From: Stichopus chloronotus
Lineage: Eukaryota; Echinodermata; Holothuroidea; Aspidochirotida; Stichopodidae
Assembly (NCBI GenBank): GCA_021234535.1
Contig: CM037845.1
Location: forward strand, 9,230,143 to 9,294,142
DNA: 64,000 nucleotides
Direction: 5' to 3'
Shown here: one piece after another, positions 1 through 11,782 of the stretch
Layout of the letters: each line of letters opens with the position of its first letter
Numbering within the stretch: position 1 is the first letter of the stretch
Notes under the pieces: model-generated
What the model saw: only the letters and a program-made list of their open reading frames with translations
The model's database searches: none
Told to the model about the DNA's origin: nothing
Position numbers and translations under genes: made by a program

Positions 1-1239
1 AGTCATTATAAGTCACTGTGGGTTTGGTATTTAAAGGTTCTCTTGACCTGTTAGTGAGGGCATAATTGTGGGGAATCTCACAAAAAAGTTCAGAATTTCT
101 ATCTTTGCATTCAATCTAACATTGTGAAATCTATACTAGACCACACAGCCTACGCTGCAGAACATGTAACACGGTAGATTTTTGTATTGTCACGTACAGT
201 AGGTGTATAATGTCCTTGTAAGACCTAGCTGCCTACTAGTGTTTCCACTGGGTCCAGGATTCTCACATTGCCACTTGCAGTCCATAGTCGGTGAAGTCCC
301 AAGGGACACAAAAACATATTTCCAATTGGTTACAATTTGTTGTGAGGTGAATACATTTTTTTCTTTTTTTTTTGCACGCAAAAGTGGCACTGTATATCAT
401 ATGTAGGGGCATGAAAGTGAAGTGCTCTTACGCATACATCAAACCTGAAAAAACTCCGACCTGTGAAGAAAAAGGAACGTATTCCAGTTTTCTTTTTTTA
501 CTATCACTACCTACAAAGGTTGGCCTGTTTGAACTGAGGGCTACAGTTAATGCCACAAGTAGCCGATAATTTGTTTTCAGCCTTGCATGCATATTCCCCA
601 GTGTTGTTTTTAATACTACTGTCACGTGTGCTGCACATTGTGCTTGAGGTTCGGTCCACATCTATGTACAATATCATTATGGTGAATATAGACTCACAAT
701 GCTGGCTGGATGTCAACCGTGTAATAGAAATATTACGCTATTATGCACACAGAGATTTTCAAATGCTCCCCTTCCAAATGAAAGGGGTGCAGTGAGTTGA
801 TATTGATGAATCTGTGGGGGTTATGGAGGTTGCTAAGTTCTGGACGACAATGCTAATAATTATCAAAATAATTCGCCGCTGTTTACAAACAATGTGAATA
901 GCTTCAGTTTTTGGACCGTGACGTATAATGATTATGTGCATACAGTTGATACTAGTCGATGTGAAAAGTAACCTGTCTGCTGATCAGTCATTGAAAACTG
1001 AATTGAATCATTAATTGCTCATGCCTTTACGTTTTCCTCTTGCATTTTAGGATATGATGATCATGTGTAGTTTGGCCATTTGTATTAGCACACATTCAAA
1101 ATCTTCACTGGTACATAAAAAATTGAATTTCACGAACCAACTCTAAGTTCCGCTCCAATGTAAATCTGCAAAGTAAGGACCCCCCCCACTGATTGTTCCA
1201 GTGAATCATTAATGACAGCAGTCTTTGGTATTCACGTAG
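1..1239 (+). other. intron or upstream part of YARS1, no recognisable coding
   Basis: This sequence lies 5' of the first recognisable YARS1 exon. It should be the intron that separates that exon from the catalytic-domain exons outside the window. I see only short chance open frames and no conserved exon, RNA gene or repeat. A C-run lies near 1182-1190. Confidence 0.5.
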
Positions 1240-1375
1240 GAACTCCATCCCGGAGATTTGAAGGAGGCTGTTCTGAGGGAATTGAATCACTTCATGAATC
1301 CAATTCGAAAAAAGTTTGAAGAACCAGAGATGAAGAAGTTGACCAGACAAGCTTATCCTCCACCAGACAAGAAAA
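1240..1375 (+). CDS. YARS1: YARS1 exon: end of synthetase body
   Basis: Begins in phase 0 after an acceptor AG (1238-1239) with GAA CTC CAT CCC. It ends before a GTAGGT donor at 1376, leaving one base. Of two possible donors (1376 and 1380), only 1376 keeps the next exon open. It encodes HPGDLK through the APPPDK-type hinge. Confidence 0.9.
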
Positions 1376-4300
1376 GTAGGTACCATTAGCTTTGGAAGGA
1401 TTCTCCCCCAACCAAAGTTAGCAGCACCATGATAGTAGACTCATATGTGAAGCTGTAGATTTATCAGTTTGTGGTTTTATTAAAGGGGTGACCCTCTGAA
1501 GATTTATATTTTGTAAATGTTACTGAAACTGTTCTCTCTTTATAGGTGAAATCCATATCTCAGTAGCATGTTCTGTTTGGAAGTTGTGGCTGAGAACTGT
1601 CAGTTTTATGGTGGTAAATAGCATTATGGGGAAATTGTGATGTCACACAGACACAAAAATTGTGAAGTCATCAAGCCAAAGTTTTGCCAGTGTGTTTCAT
1701 AGTGTGTAGAGTTTAAATCAGAAAAGAAGGAGAATAATGGGTTTGTGATAGATTGCATTTTGATGAAATACAGTACATCAGAGTGCATTGTAGTGATGCA
1801 GATTTATTCTTTCCAATATATGTCACCTTTGGAGTAAAACTTACGCCAGTTTTAACAGACAGTAGAACGGTATTTTCATCAGGTAATGTGGAATAGTTTG
1901 GGCTGTGCATCCCAGAACCAACATCAGAGGCCCACAGCACATCATTTACTTGAAATCTTTGAATTGTTTTAGCAGAAGAGATGTGATATCCCTGGGATGC
2001 AAGCATCCATTGAAAAAGTGATTTATAAAACTTTTAAGTCAATTTGGTCAGTGGGCAACTTGGAATGAAAATGCAGCATGAGGAAGAAGTTGATGTTACA
2101 TTTGAGAGAAATATGTATCACAATACTTTTTGAGTGATAACTTAAAGAAGGAGCATTAACAGCGAAAACAAATGTTTGGCGCTGTTGGTATTAAAGTTTT
2201 ATAAAGTCAATGAGTTTTCTCATACCTTCTCCACAGTTGTAAGACTGTCTACCATGATGTGTTAAGGATGTGATAGCATGTTAGAAAAAGGTAACTGGAA
2301 CACTGGATAACAACGCAAAGTCGAACGCTGAACTTAATTTGTTTCTTTAAATCTCTGCTTTATCCATCTTTTCAAACCTCATGTCATCTATTCATCACAA
2401 ACCATGCTCTTGTTCTGACACACTAAGAAGTTTATACCCACTTAACCATTTTGATGGAGTGAAAATATTGATTAAATTTTGTGCTTGTCACCAGGTCAAC
2501 ACTTCCTGTATGCTCTTTTCACTTGCAGATTTTTTTCTGTTTTTGTGCTCATTCACATTCAGTCAGACATGTTACAATTTGTTTTGATTTTCAACGCTTT
2601 GCAGAAGGCAAAGGAGGTAACCCCCAGGCTGAACCAGAGGAGATCATTCCATCGAGATTAGATTTAAGGGTCGGCAAGATCATTTCTGCAGAAATGGTGA
2701 GTGAGACTTCTCTCAGTTGTGCCTACAATTTTTAATTTAGCTTCCATACTGTTTAGAATTTAAACGTCTTTCCTATCACAAAATATGTGAGATATAGCTA
2801 TGACTTCTTCACTTATGATGCCTTTTTCTGATCACTTTACCTCACTGCAGCTTGGCTGTAATAATCTGAACAGACTGGCCATTGTAGCGAAGTGTCACTC
2901 TTTGGCTGTGTTAGGCCACTTGGTGCTGTTTACTGATAGTGTCACGAAGTCGTGACCCCTTGTCCCTTCCATTGTTCCATCACCTCACATAAGGTTTGCT
3001 GCCATTACATCCTGAAAAATGCAAATGCCCTCTGATCAATGCAAAGCTTATTTTGTTGGAGCTACTCGAGCACGCAGTTGTTCCTCATCTCTCAAGGTAG
3101 GTTGAGGGATGGGAATGATCATACATCCCCTATAGAAACTCATTCTCCTGCTTCAGGTACAGCAGTGGTATTCCGATGGGAGAGATTTAAAGGATGAGGG
3201 AGGTCACCTGACATCACTTGAAAGCTCTGCTTGAAGTCGGAATCAAATATTACAGGGGATGGAGATACGAATATTCATAATTTGTCGTCTAAAGTAGATT
3301 TAACACTCATTGGTGTCGCTGTAGACATGATTGTGCAGATTGACATGGTCCTCTTTTGACCAGGTTCACAAGGTCTCTCACTACATTTGAAAATATTCTC
3401 CTTTTTTCTTTCTCCCTGTCCAGCATCCTGACGCGGACACTCTGTACCTGGAGAAGGTCGATGTCGGCGAGGAAGAACCGAGGACAGTCATCAGCGGGTT
3501 GGCGGGGTCAGTACCCCTGGAGGAGATGAGGGAGAGGATGGTGGTGATGTTGTGCAACCTCAAGCCCCAGAAGATGAGAGGAATTGAATCACAGGCAATG
3601 GTCATGTGTGCATGTAGGTGAGTGTGCCTCTGCTCCAGGCAAACATTGCACGTTTAGCAAACCTCCAGCCTGTGAATGGTCTCTATCCTTAAAGGATCTT
3701 GAAGAGCAGTGGGAACATTTCTTTCAAAATTCTAGTTTGATTGTTTTTTAAGCCATGGTTATAATTCCTCTCTTTCTTTTTTCCTATCAGTGAGGACCCT
3801 AAGCAAATAGAACCTCTGTCACCTCCAGATGGCAGTAACCCTGGAGAAAGGGTCTTTATAGAAGGATATGAGGGGAAACAACCGGATGAAGAATTAAAGC
3901 CCAAAAAGAAGGTCTTTGAGAAGATCCAGGTAAGACCAACTACTGGAAGACTTAAAAGGGCATTCCAAATTATCAATTATGTAAGAGGTTTGCCTGGAAC
4001 AGGACCATCAGTGTCTAAGTTATTGAAAACCAGTCGTGTGGGTGTATCTTAGACAAGGCTGGATGTGTAATTTTGTTTCGCATTATTGTGTTGTATTGTA
4101 TTAGTAGTGATGCCAAATGAGAATTTGCTCAGTGAGGTTTAGCAAAAAGCGGCCAGGTTTCCTTGTCACGGAAAAAGGAAAGAAAAAAAAACATGTAATT
4201 TGAGGGAGACAAAAAAGGGAAAACAGACATTCACGAAAACTTGCTTTTCCATGACAATAATGAAACATAGGGGGAAAAAGTGAAATATGAAGAAAAAAAT

Positions 4301-7300
4301 AAAAACAAAAACTTTCTCCAAAGACATTGACCATTTGGACTTGGAAAACAACTAAAAGCATATGTAAGTAACTGATTAATGTGGCTAGGCCAGCGCCCAG
4401 CGGTAATCACGGAATGCAGAGATTTAATTGAAATAACACCATGAAAAATACATAATTTTGTATTTGCAACCACCCATGGAACATTGCAGTATTTGGCCCT
4501 CAAAACGGGGAAAAATTGCTACTTTAGTGGCAAATATAAATCATCCAACAATTCCCCCCCTCTCACCTTAACTGTCCTGTACAGATGTCCAGTAGAGTAC
4601 CTTTCTCAGCACATCAGCAGCAAAAGCTTCAGTCTTCTCATCAACTTTTTTTTTTAGCATGTTGTACTCAATAGCCTTACAAATTCAGCATCCGGATCCT
4701 GTCTGCCATTCTGGAGTGATTGTGTTGAGGATTTTTTCATTACCAGCTTTGAATAGTGGTTCTGTGCATTAATTTAACACACAACTACATAGTTGGTGGT
4801 AGCATTTTTTATGTCTGCCACCTTGCCCAACACTGTGTTTAGGTATGCCTGCATCTTCTCATAAATGCTGCCCTTGGCAACAAAGCCCGAAAGCTACTCT
4901 GAGCAGAGGATATGTGAACTTCTGTTATGAAAGTCAGTTCAGTGATCTCAGGGTGAAGCTGTACAAGTTTGGGGCTTGTTAAAGGTTGTGTGACACGTAT
5001 CTAGAAAAGAGCACCCTTCATTCAGAAATTGCAAAGTAAAACCCGCAGTGAAAATCTGTCGGAATTTTGTTTATTTACCATTATTGAGGCATGACTTTTC
5101 ACATGTTGAGAAAAATGCAAAAACAGATGATGTGGAGTGTTGCACAGCATCAGTATTTCTTTTGTTTAGCCTATATATTTTGCCTCTTACTGAGTTTCAC
5201 TTTGTAGGTGATATCGATATTTTTGAAGAAAATGCATGCTTCCAATTTAAAACTCGCTGGGCTTATAAACACATCATAGGAGTCCATCTCTTGGAATGTT
5301 GTTGGTTGAAGGTCATCAGTGTCTTCCTGAAGAGTTTACATGATAGCGGTCTAACTCAGCCTAAAAGAATACAGCAAGATTTTTCTACTCCAGCTAACCT
5401 TATCTCTGATAAAATCCTTCCACTTTATGGATGATTAGACAATATAGTTAATCCCTGCCTCTGAAGCACAATTTGAGTGTTGATTTACTAGTATCTGAAT
5501 GTGATATCATTAGGTGATAGTTCAGGTGGACTTGATGACCCATCACAGGGCAGATAGGCTGGCCAGCCCGACCGTACAATTTCCTTTATTGTGCACTAGA
5601 GAGACCACAGAATAGCTCTCCAGCCAAACCCATTCAGTTCCGTACATAGGTGGGGTTAGCAATGTGCTGTAAAGACCCTACGAAGCTCTAGACCCCTATG
5701 ATGGTAAACATTGATGGCCTTTGACCAAACAGCACTCTTTATTCAAGGTAGGGATAGGCTTAAAACACATACTCATGAATGTTATCTAGGGGACGTCAAG
5801 ATAAGAAAAAATGTAAAAAATTAAAGTTTTTGTCTCTCCTCTGGGGCACTTTATGATGGAATGTGTTCCTGTTAGAATATTTTTACCGCAAATCTGTTAA
5901 GGACATGTGATAATACCCGATTTGGAGGAAGAGCGTGCAAAAAGATATATGTAAAATGCATGTCCCGACTACCTGCCCCCAGTTTAAATTATCTGGCCAG
6001 TGCAACGTACCATGGTTGCAGTTATTTCCTTTACCTTCACGAAGGTGATTGTGCAGTACTGTTGGTATTTACCACGACTTGCAGCGGTCACATGACCAAT
6101 TTTAGTGTCATAATCTTAGAAATTGCAATTTTTGACGAGTCAGTGTCATTCATAGATATTTTTGAACCTAGGCTGTTTGGTTTGCACTTCTTCGTCCATT
6201 TTTTACAAGTTGTGCATCAGTATGGTACGCTTTCGGTGAAGGGTGTGTGATTTGAATCCGGAGCAGCCTGTTACCACTGAAAGATTCCAGGAGGGTCCAT
6301 TTTGATGATGAGCTGCAGGGCAGAGCTGAGCGTAAACGCATACCTCCCAAGTGACCCGCATTTCACGGGTTTGACCCGCATTTGAACACCCAAACCCACT
6401 GACCCACCCAGCCCTCTGAAAAACCTTCATTTCAAATCGTCCCAGTCTTGGGAGTGCCAAGCACAAATATCAAGTACTGTAAACTTACAGGAAACTTCCA
6501 ACTCTACACCCCCTCCCCTTAGTCCCACCCCCGGGCCGGCGGTTCACCGACAGACAGGTCAGAGGTGGACCTGCATCTAACCTCTCGGAACTTGGGAGCT
6601 ATGTAAACTTGAAAAATAACTGTACCCAGTGGGACAAATGCCCAGTGGGGCCAAAGTAGCTGTCAGAGAATTTACTTGCTCGGATGATTTTTTTTACATG
6701 CCTTGAAACAATCAAATTAGTGAGAACATGCAGAAAACTCAGAAGTCACTGGTAAAGGGATGAAGATTCATCGTAACATGCCTTTGCTGTTTACGTGATT
6801 TGTGATTGCCAACTTATGACATGGTCTAGTTATTCTTAGTTTAATACAGGGTAGATCAGTAATATGAACTTAGATGTGCTTGTTAGTGTGATAACTTTTG
6901 TGTATAACACATACTGTATACTACACATGACCTGTCACTTGCCCATTATAAAGAAACAACTTTCCTAACATAATTTTTACTTGGCCCCAGACAATTGGGG
7001 CAATCCGTAATGTTCAGCCATGTAGGGGGCTTTGATTAGAGAGATAATTGTGACATGTTTCGACAAATTGATAGTTTTACTGCTGTGCAAATGTCAATAA
7101 TTGAAAAAGAGAGTGGTTGAGTTGATTGCATTTCTTTAGTTCAAATAGAGATTTCTTGTCTTCTGTTGGATAATAAAACTGAATCTCCTTGGGTGTGATT
7201 GTTTGCACATGATCTTGCAGGCACAAGGTTTAAGAATATAACATCACAGACTTGCCATGGAGAGCTTGTGGGTGGAAACCACTGACAAAATTTACACAAG

Positions 7301-7846
7301 AAAATAAAACAATGAAAACCAAGCTTTTATATAGTCACATGCTTTGGTTTATTTTACCAAATGGCCATAATACAAACTATAAGTTTGGGATTTTATCGTA
7401 CAACGTAATATAACTTTGTAAATTCAATTTGATGGTTAAACCTACCACAGGTGAGTAACAAATATAAATAAATTTTATCTGAAGAAAAGGGAAAAAAATA
7501 GATGCCAACCTGCATATGAGCTTTAATACACAAAAACTGCAATTCAGCAGGAACAAAACATGTAGAATGTATCTGAAACAGTAATAAATACTTAACGTGA
7601 AGAAATTCAAATTCATCTTATCATCTCGTGAGAGACAACAAAAGAGATGCTGATGAATGCTGACAGAATATTTTGCAGGATTATTTTCGTGTGTGTGTGT
7701 TCCAAATCGAAAGATTGATCTTCACCCTCTTTCAGGTCGATTTAAAGACCTCTGCCGATTGCGTGGCCATGTGGAAAGACTCACCACTAAAAACCAAACT
7801 GGGGCTCGTGAAGGCTGCAAGTTTAGGAGGAGCCAGTATACGTTGA
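1240..7846 (+). CDS. YARS1: tyrosyl-tRNA synthetase, cytoplasmic (C-terminal part, five exons)
   Basis: The enzyme attaches tyrosine to tRNA-Tyr in the cytosol. Coding exons are 1240-1375, 2605-2696, 3424-3617, 3791-3929 and 7736-7846. All phases join, giving 223 codons and a TGA stop at 7844-7846. The first exon encodes [20 protein letters not shown], the end of the TyrRS body. A lysine-rich linker follows, then the EMAPII-like OB-fold domain with [45 protein letters not shown] and the tail [16 protein letters not shown]. The HPGDLK exon and the [16 protein letters not shown] segment separate it from AIMP1, which shares the EMAPII fold. In vertebrates this domain can be released as a cytokine-like fragment; whether that happens here is unknown. 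The catalytic HIGH/KMSKS exons lie outside the window. Its 3' end faces the 3' end of NPAT. Confidence 0.95.
2605..2696 (+). CDS. YARS1: YARS1 exon: linker and start of EMAPII-like domain
   Basis: Acceptor TTTGCAG and donor GTGAGT at 2697. Two entering bases complete a lysine codon. It encodes a Gly/Lys-rich linker, then [20 protein letters not shown], the first strand of the OB fold. Confidence 0.93.
3424..3617 (+). CDS. YARS1: YARS1 exon: core of EMAPII-like tRNA-binding domain
   Basis: Acceptor CTCCCTGTCCAG and donor GTGAGT at 3618. It encodes [20 protein letters not shown] through QAMVMCA, the most conserved stretch of the tRNA-binding OB fold. The last codon is split after two bases. 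Confidence 0.95.
3791..3929 (+). CDS. YARS1: YARS1 exon: distal EMAPII-like domain
   Basis: Acceptor TTCCTATCAG and donor GTAAGA at 3930, phase 0 at the end. It encodes [20 protein letters not shown], then [20 protein letters not shown], which is diagnostic for TyrRS rather than AIMP1. Confidence 0.95.
3930..7735 (+). other. last intron of YARS1 (3.8 kb)
   Basis: No gene is supported here. On the minus strand, 4150-5440 shows a patchwork of protein-like stretches broken by stops and frame changes, perhaps an old mobile element or pseudogene; I cannot name it. The rest is unremarkable AT-rich sequence. Confidence 0.5.
7736..7846 (+). CDS. YARS1: YARS1 terminal coding exon
   Basis: Acceptor CCCTCTTTCAG. 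It begins in phase 0 with [20 protein letters not shown] and ends GGASIR-stop at 7844-7846. It matches the family's C-terminal strand. No convincing polyadenylation signal could be assigned; an AATAAA at 8966-8971 and an ATTAAA at 8702-8707 are the nearest. Confidence 0.93.
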   Translation, partial: VDLKTSADCVAMWKDSPLKTKLGLVKAASLGGASIR

Positions 7847-10800
7847 ATGGGGGGAGAGAACTGGAAAAACGTTTGGACGTGGAACCATAAAGATACTCGA
7901 TTTCCGGTGCGCTGGTATGGTGGTGAAATCTTAAACAGCTTCAGCCCGGATGCAAGGAAATCATATTAATCGATAAAAGAGTGTCAAATATGGAAGGAAC
8001 ATTTCTGAAGACCTTATATCGTTCGAAGAACTGAGGATTCTATCATCCTGGAAAATGGTTTCAAAAAAGTTTTAAGAAAAAGTTTCAAGCATGATTCCAC
8101 ATGCCACATGTGGAACTGTATGCTAGAATGGTTAAAATACTGTTTAAGATACTAAATACATTTAGTTTAACTTGTTTTTAGATTGAAGAGGTCATTCACT
8201 CAGTTTATGAGTAGTCATGGCCCCTATCTCATGCTGGGGGGCATAAAACAAAACTGAGTGGTTCATGTGGTAATGTCTCAGAAAGTTCAATAACCCATCT
8301 TGGTGCCAGATCCTCACTAACCATGAAATACGTTTATAGTATTGTATTACTAGATAACCTGATGTAGTAGGATAATCCAAGAGAGGCACTGTGCTAATGG
8401 CAACAATACCGGTTGCAACGTTTACACCATATCGTTTACACCATATCTTCTGAAGTGTAAGAATGTACAGGTCGCTTGACTGTGAACTGAGGTGTAGAAG
8501 GACTGACAGTCCATGTTCTCTTTGTTCAACACTTATTTCGCTATTGTACCATCTCTTCCTGTTTTTCTCCACTCCCCCACCCATCGTGCCAAAAGAGAAT
8601 GGTCTGCCGAAATAGATAACTTATTTCAACCTGGTTAGTTAATATTTTCATTTTCAGTATCTTTGTCTTCAAGTCATATAACTAAGAATACACTGGAAGA
8701 AATTAAATGAAATATCAGAACTGATGAGCACAATGTCACACCATCTTCGACTATTCTCCCACAACTCTCCAGGAGGTGCAAGCACATGTTTGCAGAAAGA
8801 CTTAAAAGCAAAGGAAGACGTAATACTGGCGCTTTGTTTTGCTTTGAGAGGATATTCTGGTAGCAGAAGATGCTCTGATCACATTGCTGAAAAACCCTAC
8901 TTCATGTCAGCTGGAAACCACCCAATACTTGTTCCTAAAGCCTGTTCGACTGCCAGTAAATGGGAAATAAAATGGGTAAGACTGCTTGAAAGGTTGTCAC
9001 ATTGTTCAACTGCCCAAAGAGTAAAAGATGCACTGCATGAGTGTGTTAGGTTGTTTTGCAACATTAGAATGACTGGCAGATCCGAGCGAAGATGGATGGT
9101 GCACCTCTTTACCTTCAGGTTGGAGATGATGCATTGCAAAGATTCATTCTCTAATATGGGAGCACTGAAGGCCACTCTCACAACTGCACTGTTTTTGCCA
9201 AAGACTCGTTTTCACGTTGATTCTTAAGTCTACTTGGGGAGAGAAGTGGGGCCAGCAGCAGTTTTTGTGTCACTTCCAGAAGAACCATCTGGTCTCGATA
9301 GGTCTTAGTGTTCTCAGATTTTACAGCTTCTTGATGAAGTGGAAGTGTGTTCAAAATATCATTCACGTTGGAGATAAACTTCATATAATCTGACAGAAAA
9401 AAAGGATTTCGATCTGATCGACATGGAAATCACCGACTGTGGTGCTGTCCGATACATTTGTAAAATATTGCCAAATTTGAGAAGATTTTTAACTCTGAGC
9501 TGACTCGTGGTATCAGCAGGGATTCTCATCTTGTGATGCAGAATTTTAGGAGCTAAATTTATGTCAAATTTTGCTACCAGAATATCCTTTGAAGTGTTTT
9601 GAAGGCACAATTTACTCTGTAATACAAACTATGTTCCGTGTTCAGAAACTCGTTTGGAGGTAGTTAAAACAATCAATGGCACATTTCCTTTAAGTGACTG
9701 CTTTCGCAGCATTATAGGATGTATAATTACTTTTAATCAAGTAAATATAGTATGACCTTTAAGTCTGATTTTGGGATATGACCAAATTAAGGGCTCTACT
9801 GTACCGATACACAGCCCAATACCTGAACGACAGAAAACAAACAAAAGTGTGAGACTTGGTCACACAAAAATTGAACCTGTATGCCTTCTAGTCACCAGGT
9901 TCATAAAAACGATTTACTATTGAATAGAAATTCACCACAAGTACAACGAAAATCTATGGTATTATTTAAGGTTAACAAAAGCATTTTTATCAGCTCACTA
10001 GTCCAAGAAAAGTGTCATCTTTGTTGCAACATTACAGTGACGAAGACCTCCTGCAAGGCAGCTGATACCAGTGCAAAGGTCTGATGACTATAAGGTTGTA
10101 CTTCCACTGCATCCCGAACCTCGATTGATAAAACTGGTATACATGAGGATGTTCTATATCGCCCACAACCACAAGTTGACCGGCTGTTCAAACCCCCATC
10201 CTTCACACCCGCTCATTAACATGAAGCTTATTCAATCCAGCAGGTCTTTGTTTCTACGCAGCTGGCTTTTTGCTCATAAGTCAGTCCAACCCTTTAAACC
10301 AGCTGATGCTATTATTCGGAAATGTAGAATTGTTGTTACCAAATTATAGAACTTTGATGTACCATACTCAGGCTCCTTTCTGCTCCCCATTTGGTCACTC
10401 GTTTTAAGTAGTGATGTGTTTTGACTCGTTTTAATCATTTTAAGTGGTAAGTGTATATGACTGAAATGCTGGGTCAAATGTGTCAATAAACAACGTTTCA
10501 AAAGTTTTAGGAGTTTCATTGAATCCTTATCATTTGGGACCAAAACAGAAAGTCTTGAAACCCAATCACGACACTCCTAAATTTGCACTGCTGCTCCGCT
10601 AGCAACAATTTTGCAAAACAGGAAAAAGTTGTGGAATTGCCCAGACTGGTGTTGCAATGTTTGTTAAGATAAAGGTTACTTAAACTTACGATATTATTAT
10701 ACTGCATAACGTCACTTCAGATGTGAATGGTAACAGGTCATGGATCGATATGTATTTGACTCACTAAGCTCTGTACTGGAACAATTTACATGTAGAACTT

Positions 10801-11689
10801 AAAGAAAGTGATGGCTATTACTTAGTGTCTCTCTCTCTTTTTTCATGAGTGTTATGTCACAACTGTCATCTGTTTTAACAGATAAGGACTGTGAAACTTC
10901 AAAGATTGAAGTTGCAACTTCATCAGACATGCCAACTCTCACAGATTCACAGTGAGTCTGTTTCGACACCATCTGATGGTGAAAATGTCAGGATCTCACC
11001 ATGAAATGTTTATTTAGGTCAAGATTTATTGCTCTCCATCAGTTTGAGTGATTGAATTGATGAACAGATGTATTGTTGTCAGAAAAGTGACTTAATTTGC
11101 AAAGGCCTTGTAAGATATGTAAAGAGGGTGCAGAACAAAATCTAAATCTTCCTGGTTAAGAGACACTTTGAATAATAATGAAGCAGTTTGATTTTTAGGT
11201 TTGCCATTTTTTAGGTTGGCAAGTATGCTTCACTGACGTGAAAGTGTTTGTACAACGCCACACAAGATTTGGCTTTTGTGGTAGCGTTCCCTCCACTCAA
11301 AAAAATGGGAGATGGGGCCCTCCATATCCCCCCCCCCCCCCCCACAATCAATGCCCATGCCAGGAATATTTAACTGGTGCATGAAAGAGAAAACTCCCTG
11401 CCCTCATCAAAGAATAATCAAATTCCGGGAAATTTCACAATAAACTTCCATTGCATCTCCTACGACACAACCACATACTCTACGTAACTACAACAATCCT
11501 CAGCTCCCCCTAATACACTATCTTGCTCTGACCTAATCTCCTGGCTACCCTAATCTCACACAAATTCTTCGTTATTATTATCCTACCCCATCATGTAAAG
11601 ACTTCAAGTACAAGCAATATCCTCATGTTGCCTGGATTGCAATCTGAGAAGCACTGTATCCTTATCTAGCTGCAATAGTCCAGAGGTGT
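7847..11689. other. convergent intergenic region and 3' UTRs of YARS1 and NPAT
   Basis: Holds the 3' UTRs of the two converging genes. Several 60-170-codon open frames occur on both strands (for example 8192-8584 minus and 8724-9227 plus). They lack flanking splice sites or family motifs I can recognise, so I do not call them genes. A CA-rich, low-G stretch lies at 11395-11590. Confidence 0.5.
11009..11030 (-). terminator. candidate NPAT polyadenylation signals
   Basis: Two AATAAA hexamers on the minus strand, at 11009-11014 and 11025-11030, lie about 660-680 bases beyond the NPAT stop codon. They are the first canonical hexamers found after the stop. Cleavage site and use are inferred. Confidence 0.35.
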
Positions 11690-11782
11690 TCAGGCGTACT
11701 TCAAGCGTGCTAGAAACTTCTGAAGATCAAATTCTGAGGGGAGGGTGTCTCCACTGTTGCAAGCCGGAGGAGGTTGCTCTAC
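11690..11782 (-). CDS. NPAT: NPAT exon 11: terminal 30 codons
   Basis: Acceptor TTCTTCCAACCAG precedes 11782. The frame starts with VEQPPPACNSGD and ends SEFDLQKFLARLKYA-stop, with TGA at 11692-11690. It joins in phase 0 to the donor after exon 10. The short acidic-hydrophobic C-terminus resembles the conserved NPAT C-terminal motif known to contact FLASH. Confidence 0.85.
   Translation of the reverse strand, partial: VEQPPPACNSGDTLPSEFDLQKFLARLKYA

Noticed and set aside
5048..5434. 128-codon plus-strand open frame in the YARS1 intron
   Set aside because: No splice context, no recognised motif, and overlap with a protein-like patchwork on the other strand.
8724..9227. 167-codon plus-strand open frame between YARS1 and NPAT
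   Set aside because: Protein-like pieces also occur on the opposite strand in changing frames. No domain or splice sites support it, so it was left as intergenic.
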